A stretch of 64,000 nucleotides of DNA from Amycolatopsis orientalis DSM 40040 = KCTC 9412. Lineage in GTDB: Bacteria > Actinomycetota > Actinomycetes > Mycobacteriales > Pseudonocardiaceae. The position numbers and the translations under genes were made by a program. Every line of letters begins with the position of its first letter. The stretch's first letter is position 1. Shown one piece after another: positions 33,124 to 41,756 of this stretch. Location: NCBI RefSeq assembly GCF_000478275.1, contig NZ_ASJB01000093.1, positions 83,311 through 147,310 on the forward strand. Reading direction: 5' to 3'. The notes below the pieces were generated by a model that was not told the DNA's origin, did no database searches, and saw only the letters and a list, made by a program, of their open reading frames with translations.

Positions 33124-34773
33124 GTGATCCGCTTACCGTCGACAATCGTGCTTTCCGCCACATATCCCCTTCCGAGACTGAGGCTTCCCGCCAAGCCGAC
33201 CGCCTGGCGCTATCTGGTCACGATGATGCTCGCGCGCCCGGGACTGCTCGCCGTCTCGGCGATCAGTGGCGCGCTCTGGTCACTGCCGATCGCCCTGCTG
33301 CCGGTCGCGATCGGCCGCGGCATCGACGCGATCGGCCGCGGCGACGGCGATTCCGTCTGGCTGTGGGGTCTCGCGGCCGCCGGACTCGGCATCGCGCAGA
33401 CGCTCGCGGGCACGGTGCAGCACTTCGCGGCCTACGGCTGCTGGATCCACGGCGCCGGGGTCACCCAGCGGATGGCCACCGAGCACGCGGCGAAGCTCGG
33501 CACGAACCTGCGGGACACGACCACGACCGGCGACGTCGTCGCGATCACCACCAGCGACATCAACCCGATCGGTGACTCCTTCGAAGTGCTCGGCCGGGCC
33601 TTCGGTTCGCTGATCGCGTTCATCGTGTGCGCGACGGCACTGCTGACGACGTCCCCGCTGCTCGGCGTGGTCGCGCTGGTCGGTGTCCCGCTGGCGGTGG
33701 TGGGCATCGGCCCGCTGCTGAAGCCGTTGGAGAAGCGGCAGACGAAACAGCGCGAGGAGAAGACCGAGGTCAACGCGCTGGCCGCCGACATCGTCTCCGG
33801 CCTGCGGATCCTTCGCGGCGTCGGCGGCGAGAAGCAGTTCCTCGACCGCTTCCGCGGCTCCAGCCAGCGGGTGCGGCTCGCCGGTGTCCAGGTCGGACGC
33901 AGCGAGGCGTGGCTCGCGGCGACGGAGATCGCGCTGCCGGGCCTGGTCACGGTGGCCATCACCTGGCTGGGCGCGCAGCTCGCGATCGAGGGCACCATCC
34001 AGGTCGGCGAGCTGATCACGTTCTACGGCGTCTCGGTGTTCCTGGTGATCCCGGTGACGACGGCGACCGAGTTCGCGGGCGTGCTGAGCGCCGCGGTGGT
34101 TTCGGCGCGGAAGGTGTGCAAACTGCTGTCCACCGAACGCACGCTCGCCGAACCGGAGCATCCGGTGCCGCTGCCGGAAGGCCCGTTGGACCTGTACGAC
34201 GGGACGTCCGGGATCAAGGCCGAGGCGGGCAAGCTGACCGTCGTCGATGTCGGGGCGGACGCCGAGGCGGTCGCTTCGCGCATGGCGCGGTTCACCGATC
34301 CGGATGAACCTGCCCTGGCGGGCGGGGTCCCGGTGAACCAGGTCGCCCTCGCCGAACTGCGGCGGCGGGTCGTGTTCGCGCACAACCAGGACATCTGGTT
34401 CTCCGGGGTGCTGCGCGAGCAGGTCACCCCCGCCGAGCCCGGCGACGTCGAGATCACCGAGGCGCTGTACGCGGCGGACGCCGACGACATCGTCGACGCG
34501 CTGCCCGACGGCGTCGACGAGGTCATCGGCGAACGCGGACGTGAGGTTTCCGGTGGTCAGCGTCAGCGGCTGAACCTGGCCCGCGCGCTGGCGACCGACG
34601 CCGACGTCCTGCTGCTCGACGAGCCGACCTCGGCCGTCGACGCGCATACCGAAGCTCGCATAACCGAACGCGTCGCGAAGCTGCGGCGCGGCAAGACCAC
34701 CGTCGTGTTCAGCCAGAGTCCTTTGTGGACTCATGTGGCCGACGTGGTCGTGAGTACGAAAGTGGTCGCCTGA
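33124..34773 (+). CDS. ABC exporter half-transporter, subunit with lost Walker A
   Basis: A 549-residue permease-ATPase fusion (six transmembrane helices to about 300, then an ATPase domain). The ATPase keeps the Q-loop (FAHNQDIWF), a perfect signature VSGGQRQR and Walker B LLLDEPTSAVD, but the P-loop is replaced by VVDVGADAEAVASRM and the H-loop His is Gln (FSQSPLW). It cannot bind ATP in the normal way and must work with the next gene's product as a heterodimer. GTG at 33124; a GTG at 33148 preceded by TACCGT is an alternative. It is divergent from purL. Substrate unknown. Confidence 0.88.
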   Translation: MIRLPSTIVLSATYPLPRLRLPAKPTAWRYLVTMMLARPGLLAVSAISGALWSLPIALLPVAIGRGIDAIGRGDGDSVWLWGLAAAGLGIAQTLAGTVQHFAAYGCWIHGAGVTQRMATEHAAKLGTNLRDTTTTGDVVAITTSDINPIGDSFEVLGRAFGSLIAFIVCATALLTTSPLLGVVALVGVPLAVVGIGPLLKPLEKRQTKQREEKTEVNALAADIVSGLRILRGVGGEKQFLDRFRGSSQRVRLAGVQVGRSEAWLAATEIALPGLVTVAITWLGAQLAIEGTIQVGELITFYGVSVFLVIPVTTATEFAGVLSAAVVSARKVCKLLSTERTLAEPEHPVPLPEGPLDLYDGTSGIKAEAGKLTVVDVGADAEAVASRMARFTDPDEPALAGGVPVNQVALAELRRRVVFAHNQDIWFSGVLREQVTPAEPGDVEITEALYAADADDIVDALPDGVDEVIGERGREVSGGQRQRLNLARALATDADVLLLDEPTSAVDAHTEARITERVAKLRRGKTTVVFSQSPLWTHVADVVVSTKVVA

Positions 34774-34915
34774 AGACGGAGTCGCGCCGCGCTCGTGACG
34801 GCCGAAGGCCTCGCGAATCCGTTGCCGGGCCGCTGGCTCTGTGGTGCCCACCTGGCGAAGCCGAGGCCCGTAGGCGGGTTCGCGACCACCACCTCGGGGG
34901 TAAGGAAATGACAGC

Positions 34916-36643
34916 ATGAAGAAGCTGCCGCTGGCAGACAAGAAAGACGTTCGACGATGGATCAAGGAGACCGCGCGCGAGAACAAGCGCGAGTTCTCCG
35001 TGATGCTCGGCCTGTTCTGTGTCGCGACCGCGATCGGGCTGGCCGGGCCGCAACTGCTGGGCGCGCTGGTGGACGAGGTCGTCGAAGGCACGACGACCAC
35101 CACCATCACGCTTCTCGCGATGGCGTTCGTGGTCGTACTGGGCGCGCAGGCGTGGTTCAAGGGGCTGGCCCGGCTCCGCGCGCGGGTGTTCGGCGAGCGG
35201 ATCCTGGCGCGCAACCGCGAGGAGTTCGTCGGGAACGCGCTGAACCTGCCGCTCGGGACGGTCGAGGCCGCGGGCACCGGTGACCTGCTCAGCCGGGCGA
35301 CCACCGACGTCAACCGCATCGACCACGCGGTGCGGTTCGGCGCGCCGGAGATCCTGATCGCCGCCGTCACGGTGGTGTTCACGGTGGTGGCGATGGTGAT
35401 CACCTCGCCGTTCCTGGCGCTGGGCCTGCTGGTCGCGCTGCCGCTGCTGGTGCCGGTGAACCTCTGGTACCAGCGGCGGATCCCGGACGTGATGCGGCGG
35501 ATGCTGGACAAGTGGTCCGTGCTGCAGTCGACCACGCACGAGACCGCGGAAGGCGCGCGGACGGCCGAGGCACTGAACCTGACCGGCCGCCGGATCCAAA
35601 CCGGGCACGACGGTCTTGACGCCGCGATGCTGGGCGAGCGCGAGGTCCGGGCGCTGCAGACGCGGTGGATCCCCTCACTGGAGATCAGCTATGTGCTGCC
35701 GGTGCCGGTGATGCTCGGGCTGGGCCTGCTCGCCTACTCGAACGGCTGGGAAGGGCTGGGCACGATCACCGCGATGCTGCTGTATTCGCAGGTGATGACG
35801 GGCCCGCTGAACGAGGCGCTGTTCTGGCTCGCGGACCTGCAGGTCGCCGGGGTCTCGCTGCGGCGCCTGCTGGGTGTGCGGTCCGCCCCCGAGTCCACCG
35901 TGGTGCCGGAGACCCCGCGCGGCCAGGACATCGAGGTCCTCGACGTGCGCTTCGGCTACAACGCGGACCGCGAAGTGCTCCACGGGATCGATCTGCGGGT
36001 GCCCGCCGGTGAACGGCTGGCGATCGTCGGCCCGTCCGGTGCCGGCAAGTCGACGCTCGGACGGCTGCTGGCCGGGATGTCGGTGCCGACGTCGGGCTCG
36101 GTGCGGATCGGCGGTGCCGAGGTGTCGACGCTGCCGGACGACGTTCTGCGCGGCGAGGTCCTGCTGCTGACCCAGGAACAGCACGTGTTCGCCGGGACGC
36201 TGCGGGACAACCTCACGCTCCCGGCCGGGGACTGGTCCGACGACAAGCTGCTCGCCGCGCTGGACTCGGTCGGCGCTTCGGAGTGGGTGGCCGGACTGCC
36301 GGACGGGCTGGACACGCGGGTCGGGGCGGGCGCGGTCGCCGTCCCGGCGGCGATGGCGCAGCAGCTGGCGCTGGCGCGGGTGGTGCTGGCCGACCCGCAC
36401 ACCCTGGTGCTGGACGAGGCGACGTCGCTGCTGGACACGGGTTCGGCGCGGGAGCTGGAGCGTTCGCTGAGCGCGGTGCTCGAGGGGCGCACGGTGATCG
36501 CGATCGCGCACCGGCTGCATACGGCGGCCGCGGCGGACCGGGTCGCGGTCATCGAGGGCGGCCGGGTGACCGAACTCGGCTCGCACGCGGAGTTGCTGGC
36601 GGCGGGTGGCCCTTACGCGGCGCTGGTGGCCGCCGCTTCCTGA
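34916..36643 (+). CDS. ABC exporter half-transporter, subunit with lost signature motif
   Basis: A 575-residue permease-ATPase fusion. Walker A is intact (GPSGAGKST), as are the Q-loop (LLTQEQHVFAG), Walker B (LVLDEATSLLD) and H-loop (AIAHRLHT), but the LSGGQ signature has become VPAAMAQQ. Together with the preceding subunit, which has the opposite defects, it makes one complete ATP site (this P-loop with the partner's VSGGQ) and one dead site. ATG with AAGGAAA upstream; 142 nt after the first subunit. Exported compound unknown. Confidence 0.9.
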   Translation: MKKLPLADKKDVRRWIKETARENKREFSVMLGLFCVATAIGLAGPQLLGALVDEVVEGTTTTTITLLAMAFVVVLGAQAWFKGLARLRARVFGERILARNREEFVGNALNLPLGTVEAAGTGDLLSRATTDVNRIDHAVRFGAPEILIAAVTVVFTVVAMVITSPFLALGLLVALPLLVPVNLWYQRRIPDVMRRMLDKWSVLQSTTHETAEGARTAEALNLTGRRIQTGHDGLDAAMLGEREVRALQTRWIPSLEISYVLPVPVMLGLGLLAYSNGWEGLGTITAMLLYSQVMTGPLNEALFWLADLQVAGVSLRRLLGVRSAPESTVVPETPRGQDIEVLDVRFGYNADREVLHGIDLRVPAGERLAIVGPSGAGKSTLGRLLAGMSVPTSGSVRIGGAEVSTLPDDVLRGEVLLLTQEQHVFAGTLRDNLTLPAGDWSDDKLLAALDSVGASEWVAGLPDGLDTRVGAGAVAVPAAMAQQLALARVVLADPHTLVLDEATSLLDTGSARELERSLSAVLEGRTVIAIAHRLHTAAAADRVAVIEGGRVTELGSHAELLAAGGPYAALVAAAS

Positions 36644-36644
36644 C

Positions 36645-36693
36645 GCATTTCGTCCTCTGAATGCGTTCTCAACGCATTCAGAGGACGAAATGC
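36645..36693. terminator. GCATTTCGTCC palindrome (convergent junction)
   Basis: Two perfect 23-nt arms (GCATTTCGTCCTCTGAATGC plus GTT, and the complement) flank CTC. It lies between the ends of the ABC gene and purQ. Partial copies of one arm occur at 14757 and 55477. Confidence 0.8.
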
Positions 36694-36701
36694 ATGGGGT
36701 G

Positions 36702-37379
36702 TCAGGCGGAGACGAGGGCGTCCACGGCGCTGTAGAACATGCCGAGGCCGTCGTCGGAAGGGCCGGTGAGGGCGTCGATGGCGTGCTCCGGATGCGGCAT
36801 GAGCCCGACGACGCGGCCGTTCTCGCTGCGGATCCCGGCGATGTCGTTGCGCGAGCCGTTCGGGTTGCCGCCGACGTAGCGGAAGACCACGCGGCCCTCG
36901 CCCTCCAGCTCGTCGAGGGTGGCCTGCTCGGCGACGAAGCATCCGTCGATGTTCTTCATCGGGATGAGGATCTCGGCGTCCTTGTCGTACCGGGTGGTCC
37001 ACGCGGTGTCGTTGTTCTCGACCCGCAGCCACTGGTCACGGCAGATGAAGTGCAGACCCGCGTTGCGGATCATCGCGCCCGGCAGCAGCCCGGCCTCGCA
37101 CAGGATCTGGAAGCCGTTGCAGATGCCCAGCACCGGCATGCCCTTGTGGGCGGCCTCGATCACCGAAGACATCACCGGCGCGAACCGGGCGATGACGCCG
37201 GCGCGCAGGTAGTCGCCGTAGGAGAAACCACCGGGGACGACGACGGCGTCGACGCCCTTGAGGTCCTCGTCCGCGTGCCACAGCGGCACGGCTTCGGCGT
37301 CGGCGTAGCGGACCGCGCGGGCCGCGTCACCGTCGTCGAGCGTGCCGGGGAAGGTGATGACCCCGATCCGCGCGCTCAC
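36702..37379 (-). CDS. purQ: Phosphoribosylformylglycinamidine synthase, glutaminase subunit
   Basis: PurQ releases ammonia from glutamine for PurL. The 225-residue class I glutamine amidotransferase has the nucleophile Cys in VLGICNGFQIL, and the His-Glu pair in LMPHPEHA near the end. PGGFSYGDYLRAG is typical. The GTG start overlaps the purS stop by 4 nt (GTGA), so the subunits are coupled and made in step. An in-frame upstream start would run into purS. Confidence 0.95.
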   Translation of the reverse strand: MSARIGVITFPGTLDDGDAARAVRYADAEAVPLWHADEDLKGVDAVVVPGGFSYGDYLRAGVIARFAPVMSSVIEAAHKGMPVLGICNGFQILCEAGLLPGAMIRNAGLHFICRDQWLRVENNDTAWTTRYDKDAEILIPMKNIDGCFVAEQATLDELEGEGRVVFRYVGGNPNGSRNDIAGIRSENGRVVGLMPHPEHAIDALTGPSDDGLGMFYSAVDALVSA

Positions 37380-37615
37380 GCTTCGACCCGCTTGATGGTC
37401 CACTGCTCGATGACGGGGTTCGCGAGGAAACCCTCGGCGATCTTTTCGAGCGTCGCATCGTCGACGGAGTCGTCGACCTCGATCTCGAAGTGCTTGCCCT
37501 GACGGATCTCGGTGATCCCGGTGAAGCCCAGACGACCGGCCGCGCCGAGCGCGGCCTGGCCCTGCGGGTCGAGGATTTCGGGCTTGGGCATGACGTCGAC
37601 GACAACTCGGGCCAC
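37376..37615 (-). CDS. purS: Phosphoribosylformylglycinamidine synthase, PurS subunit
   Basis: The 79-residue PurS bridges PurL and PurQ in the FGAM synthase complex. It shows the family's ARVVVDVMPKPEILDPQGQA, GFTGITEIRQGKHFEIEVDD and LANPVIEQWTI. The GTG at 37615 has AAGGAG 9 nt upstream and gives the normal length; an ATG 21 nt earlier would put that site inside the gene. It heads a purS-purQ operon and is divergent from a membrane protein gene. Confidence 0.93.
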   Translation of the reverse strand: MARVVVDVMPKPEILDPQGQAALGAAGRLGFTGITEIRQGKHFEIEVDDSVDDATLEKIAEGFLANPVIEQWTIKRVEA

Positions 37616-37669
37616 GGCAGGCTGCTCCTTATTCACGCAGGTCGTGGGTACCGCCAGAGCCTACTTCAC

Positions 37670-37675
37670 TACGGT
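37670..37675 (+). promoter_or_regulatory. -10 box, leaderless membrane-protein transcript
   Basis: TACGGT is followed by 6 nt and the ATG at 37682. Confidence 0.5.
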
Positions 37676-37681
37676 TGACGC

Positions 37682-38470
37682 ATGACCTACGGGCAACCGC
37701 AGTACGGGTACACCCCGCCGCCGAAGAAGTCGAAGGCGTGGCTCTGGATCACTCTGGCGCTGGTCTTCGTCCTGCTCGCGGGCGGCGTCGCGTTCACCGG
37801 CTGGGTGACGCCCGGGTTCTTCAAGACCAAGGCCGACACCACCTCGCGCGCGACGCCGGAGCAGCTGAGCCGGTCGTTCGTGAACGGCGTCGCCGAGGAC
37901 CGGGTCAGTGAGCTTTGGTGCAAAATCCGCTCGAAGCGGTCCTACAGCTTCGAGCAGACCATGGCCGTCTCCGAAGGCGCACAGCTCAGCACGCCCGTGC
38001 GTCAGCGTGCGGAGCAGGAGTACTCGGCCGCGTTGACCACCGCGGGCGTGACCGTCGGGTTCGCGATGATCCCCGGCGAAGGCGGCTGGTGCGTGCGCGA
38101 CGCGAAGGTCGGCGGCGAACCCGAGCCGCTGCCGGGCATCGACACGAAGCCCGCGCCTCGCCCTGCGGTCAAGACCGGCGAGGAGGCGGGGAACAAGTTC
38201 GTCGACGCGATCAACGCGCGCGACATCCCGGCCGCGTTGTCCGTGCTGTGCGGGAAGGTGCCCGACACGACCCGCGACGGCGTGCAGCAGGTCATCCACG
38301 GCGAGGCGCGGTACACCGTCGAGAAGGCCGACGTGCTGACCACCGCCGAGCAGACGATCCTGCATCTCACCGGTGACGTCGACGGCGTGCGGGCGGTCGG
38401 CCGGGTGGAGACCGACGACTCGGCCCAGGACGGCCCCTGCGTGGCGTCTTTTTCACCCGACTCCGATTGA
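37682..38470 (+). CDS. Single-pass membrane protein with extracellular duplicated domain
   Basis: A 262-residue protein: a short proline/tyrosine-rich N-terminus (MTYGQPQYGYTPPPKKSK), a membrane helix at about 20-42, then an extracellular part with two similar lobes (about 55-130 and 160-255), each with a Cys pair (LWCKIRS/GWCVRD; SVLCGKV/GPCVASF). The helix and following FTGWVTPGFF match the layout of the protein at 27954-28751, so the two are probably distant paralogues. Function unknown. Leaderless start is likely. Confidence 0.8.
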   Translation: MTYGQPQYGYTPPPKKSKAWLWITLALVFVLLAGGVAFTGWVTPGFFKTKADTTSRATPEQLSRSFVNGVAEDRVSELWCKIRSKRSYSFEQTMAVSEGAQLSTPVRQRAEQEYSAALTTAGVTVGFAMIPGEGGWCVRDAKVGGEPEPLPGIDTKPAPRPAVKTGEEAGNKFVDAINARDIPAALSVLCGKVPDTTRDGVQQVIHGEARYTVEKADVLTTAEQTILHLTGDVDGVRAVGRVETDDSAQDGPCVASFSPDSD

Positions 38471-38576
38471 GCTCGCCCCAATCCTTCGACTGGGGGATGC
38501 TCGGAGCGCGAAGCTGGGCCAAGATGAGGCCCATTGGCGGGACGCCAACACCGGGTGAGCAGCAGCAGGAGGCACC

Positions 38577-40157
38577 GTGGCCGATCAGGACTCCTTCGAC
38601 TACGTCATCGTCGGCGCGGGCAGCGCGGGATGCGTGCTGGCGAACCGGCTGAGCGAGGATCCGTCAGCGCGGGTCCTCCTGCTCGAAGCCGGTGGCGAGG
38701 ACGACGCCGACGAGATCCACATCCCCGCCGCGTTCCCCGGTCTGTTCAAGACGAAATGGGACTGGAACTACGAGACGGTCGAACAGAAGCACACCGGCAA
38801 GACCCTGTACTGGCCGCGCGGGAAGACACTCGGCGGCTGTTCCTCGATCAACGCGATGATCTACATCCGCGGCAACCGCGCGGACTACGACGGCTGGCGC
38901 GACGGGCACGGCGCCGAGGGCTGGGGTTTCGACGACGTCCTGCCGTACTTCAAACGGGCGGAGGGGAACCAGCGGCTCGGCGGGCCACTGCACGGCACCG
39001 ATGGGCCGCTGAACGTCGAGGATCGTCGCTTCACGCACGAGCTTTCCCATGCCTGGGTGGATTCCGCGGTCGCGTGGGGCCTCAAGCGCACCGACGACTT
39101 CAACGGCGAATCGCAGGAAGGCGCCGGGGTCTACCAGGTGACGTGCAAGAAGGGCCGCCGCTGGTCGACGGCCGACGCGTACCTGCGGCCCGCGCTGTCC
39201 CGCCCGAACCTCACCGTGCGGACCCACGCGCAGGCGACCCGCGTCGTCTTCGAAGGAACCCGCGCGGTCGGAGTGTCCTATTTGGACAAGGGCACCGAGA
39301 CGACGGTGCGCGCGTCGACCGAGGTCCTGCTCAGCGGCGGCGCGGTGAACTCGCCGCAGCTGCTGATGCTTTCCGGCGTCGGCCCGGCGGAACACCTGCG
39401 GGAGCACGGGATCGACGTGGTGGCCGCGCTTCCCGGGGTCGGCGAGAACCTGCACGACCATCCGGCCTGCGGAATCATCTGGTCCACCCGCGGCACCACC
39501 GACCTCGTGGACGCGGCGACGCCGGGCGGCCTGGTGCGCTACCAGCTCACCAAACGCGGCCCGCTGACCTCGAACATCGGCGAGGCGGGCGCGTTCTTCC
39601 CAGCCGCGGACGGGGTTTCGCCGCCGGACATGCAGATCCACGTCGCGCCGACGTTGTTCTACGACAACGGAATGCGCGAGCCGACGGTGCCGGGCTTCAC
39701 GTCGGCGGCGACCCTCGTGGACGTCGCGAGCCGGGGGCGGTTGCGGTTGAAGTCGGGGAATCCCTTGTGGAAACCCGAAATCGACCCGGCCTACTACGCC
39801 GAGTCCGTCGACATGGAGAAGATGCTCGCCGGGATGCGGGCGCTGGTGGAGATCGGGAAGTCCGGCCCGCTGGCGCGGTACCTGGACAAGCCGTTCCTGC
39901 CGGAGCGGCACGACCTGACCGACAGCGAACTGGCCGACTACGTACGCGAGAAGACGCAGACGCTGTACCACCCGGTGGGGACCTGTTCGATGGGGACGGA
40001 CGAGAACGCCGTCGTCGACCCGTCGCTGAAGGTGCGCGGGGTGGACGGGCTGCGCGTCGTGGACGCGTCGGTGATGCCCGTGGTGCCGCGGGGGAACACG
40101 AACGCGCCGACGATCATGGTCGCGGAGAAGGCCGCGGACCTCATCCGGGGCAAGTAG
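38577..40157 (+). CDS. GMC-family FAD oxidoreductase (choline dehydrogenase-like)
   Basis: A 526-residue glucose-methanol-choline oxidoreductase. The FAD motif is DYVIVGAGSAGCVLANRL at residues 8-25, the second GMC signature is GAVNSPQLLMLSGVGP, and the active-site His is in YHPVGTCSMG with the partner Asn in RGNTNAPT. It oxidises an alcohol to an aldehyde; choline to betaine aldehyde is the best-known reaction, but the substrate is not certain. An aldehyde dehydrogenase gene converges on it, which fits a two-step alcohol to acid route (inference). GTG start with AGGAGG upstream. Confidence 0.9.
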   Translation: MADQDSFDYVIVGAGSAGCVLANRLSEDPSARVLLLEAGGEDDADEIHIPAAFPGLFKTKWDWNYETVEQKHTGKTLYWPRGKTLGGCSSINAMIYIRGNRADYDGWRDGHGAEGWGFDDVLPYFKRAEGNQRLGGPLHGTDGPLNVEDRRFTHELSHAWVDSAVAWGLKRTDDFNGESQEGAGVYQVTCKKGRRWSTADAYLRPALSRPNLTVRTHAQATRVVFEGTRAVGVSYLDKGTETTVRASTEVLLSGGAVNSPQLLMLSGVGPAEHLREHGIDVVAALPGVGENLHDHPACGIIWSTRGTTDLVDAATPGGLVRYQLTKRGPLTSNIGEAGAFFPAADGVSPPDMQIHVAPTLFYDNGMREPTVPGFTSAATLVDVASRGRLRLKSGNPLWKPEIDPAYYAESVDMEKMLAGMRALVEIGKSGPLARYLDKPFLPERHDLTDSELADYVREKTQTLYHPVGTCSMGTDENAVVDPSLKVRGVDGLRVVDASVMPVVPRGNTNAPTIMVAEKAADLIRGK

Positions 40158-40159
40158 GC

Positions 40160-40205
40160 CTCGTGAGTGGTAATGACGGTTCTAACCGTCATTACCACTC
40201 ACGAG
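40160..40205. terminator. GTGAGTGG palindrome, copy 2 (convergent junction)
   Basis: Two perfect 22-nt arms (CTCGTGAGTGGTAATGACGG plus TT, and its complement) flank CT. It is nearly identical to the copy at 30685 and again lies between converging genes. Confidence 0.8.
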
Positions 40206-40220
40206 ACCCCAAGCGCACCG

Positions 40221-41723
40221 TTACCTTTTTCCGTGCAGCACCGTAATCAGCTTCGCCACCAGGGCGTCGGTCTTTTCCTTGCGGGAGAACGAGGTCAGCA
40301 CGATCGGCGCGGTGAAGCGCTGCCGCGCGACGGCCTTCGGCCGGGCGAACTCGCGCAGGCCTTCCGGGCCGTGGATCCGTCCGAAGCCCGAGTCGCCGAC
40401 GCCGCCGAAGGGAAGCGAAGCGATACCGGCGAAGGAAAGCGGCGCGTTGATCGACGTCATGCCGGTGCGCAGGCGGGCGGCCAGTTCGAGGCCGCGCGAC
40501 TTCGAGAACACCGTCGAGCCGAGGCCGTACTTGGTGTCGTTGGCCTTCTCGACGGCCTCGTCCATGTCGCGCACCTTGGCGATGGTGACGGTCGGGCCGA
40601 ACGTCTCCTCCTTGACCGCCGAGGAATCCTCCGGCACGTCCACGAGCACCGTCGGCTGCACGTACCGGTCGCCGACGGCGTCGACGCCGCCGACCAGCGC
40701 CTTGCCGCCGCGTTCGATGGCGTCCGCGATGTGCCGCTTGATCACCGCGAGCTGCGAAGGCATCGTCACCGGGCCGTACTGGGCGGCCTCGTCCGAGCCG
40801 GCCCGCACGTCCTTCGACTTCTCGACGACCTTCGCGACGAACGCGTCGTGCACGCTCTCGTGGACGTACACGCGCTCGACGCCGATGCAGGTCTGGCCCG
40901 AGTTGGAGAACGCGCCCCATACGGTCGCGTCGGCGGCGGCTTCGAGGTCGGCGTCCGCGTCGACCAGGACCGCGTCCTTGCCGCCCGCCTCGATGATCAC
41001 CGGCGTCAGCGTCTCGGCGGCGGCGGCCATGATCTTCTTGCCCGTGCCGGTCGAACCGGTGAAGGCGATCTTGTCCACTCCTCCCCCGACGAGCGCCGCG
41101 CCGGTCTCACCGAAGCCGGTGACCAGCTGCAGGACCGGCCACTCCGGGACGACCTCGGCGAAGGCGTCGACCAGCCATTTTCCCACGCCAGGGGTGTACT
41201 CACTGGGCTTGAAGACGACGGTGTTGCCGGCGGCGAGGGCGTAAGCGATGGAGCCGAGCGGGGTGAAGACGGGGTAGTTCCAGGGGCCGATCACGCCGAC
41301 GACGCCGAGCGGCTGGTACTCGACCGTCGCCGCCTGGTTCGACATCATCAGCCCGGCCGCGCGGCGCTGCTTGCCGAGCACCTTGCGCGCGTTCTTGCCC
41401 GCCCAAGCGATGTGCTCGATGGCGAGGACACTCTCCAGCTGCGCGTCCGCGAGCGGCTTGCCGGTCTCGTCGCGCACGACCTGGCACAGCTGCGGCAGCC
41501 GCCGGGTGATGACGCCCTTCCAGCGCCGCAGCCGCTCCGCGCGACCGTCGAAACCGAGCCCGGACCACCATTCGGCGGCGTCCCGCGCGCGGGCGACGGC
41601 GGCGCGGACGTCGGCGGCGGTGTGCACCGGGTAGGTACCGACGACCTCGTCGGTCGCCGGGCTGAGGGAATCGAAGGTCTCCCCCACGCTGTGCGCGGTC
41701 GGCTTCGGCTGGACTGCGGTCAT
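40221..41723 (-). CDS. Aldehyde dehydrogenase (succinate-semialdehyde dehydrogenase-like)
   Basis: A 500-residue NAD(P)-dependent aldehyde dehydrogenase. The catalytic Cys is in SNSGQTCIGVERVYV, the general-base Glu in VIIEAGGKDAVLV, and the cofactor loop in FTGSTGTGKKI. The conserved N-terminal IGPWNYP and C-terminal PFGGVGDSGFGR are present. The closest named type is the actinobacterial succinic semialdehyde dehydrogenase, but other aldehydes are possible. ATG with GGGAGAAG upstream. It converges with the GMC oxidoreductase. Confidence 0.9.
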   Translation of the reverse strand: MTAVQPKPTAHSVGETFDSLSPATDEVVGTYPVHTAADVRAAVARARDAAEWWSGLGFDGRAERLRRWKGVITRRLPQLCQVVRDETGKPLADAQLESVLAIEHIAWAGKNARKVLGKQRRAAGLMMSNQAATVEYQPLGVVGVIGPWNYPVFTPLGSIAYALAAGNTVVFKPSEYTPGVGKWLVDAFAEVVPEWPVLQLVTGFGETGAALVGGGVDKIAFTGSTGTGKKIMAAAAETLTPVIIEAGGKDAVLVDADADLEAAADATVWGAFSNSGQTCIGVERVYVHESVHDAFVAKVVEKSKDVRAGSDEAAQYGPVTMPSQLAVIKRHIADAIERGGKALVGGVDAVGDRYVQPTVLVDVPEDSSAVKEETFGPTVTIAKVRDMDEAVEKANDTKYGLGSTVFSKSRGLELAARLRTGMTSINAPLSFAGIASLPFGGVGDSGFGRIHGPEGLREFARPKAVARQRFTAPIVLTSFSRKEKTDALVAKLITVLHGKR

Positions 41724-41756
41724 CGACTTCTCCCGTGTCTCGGCTCAAAGCCCAGG

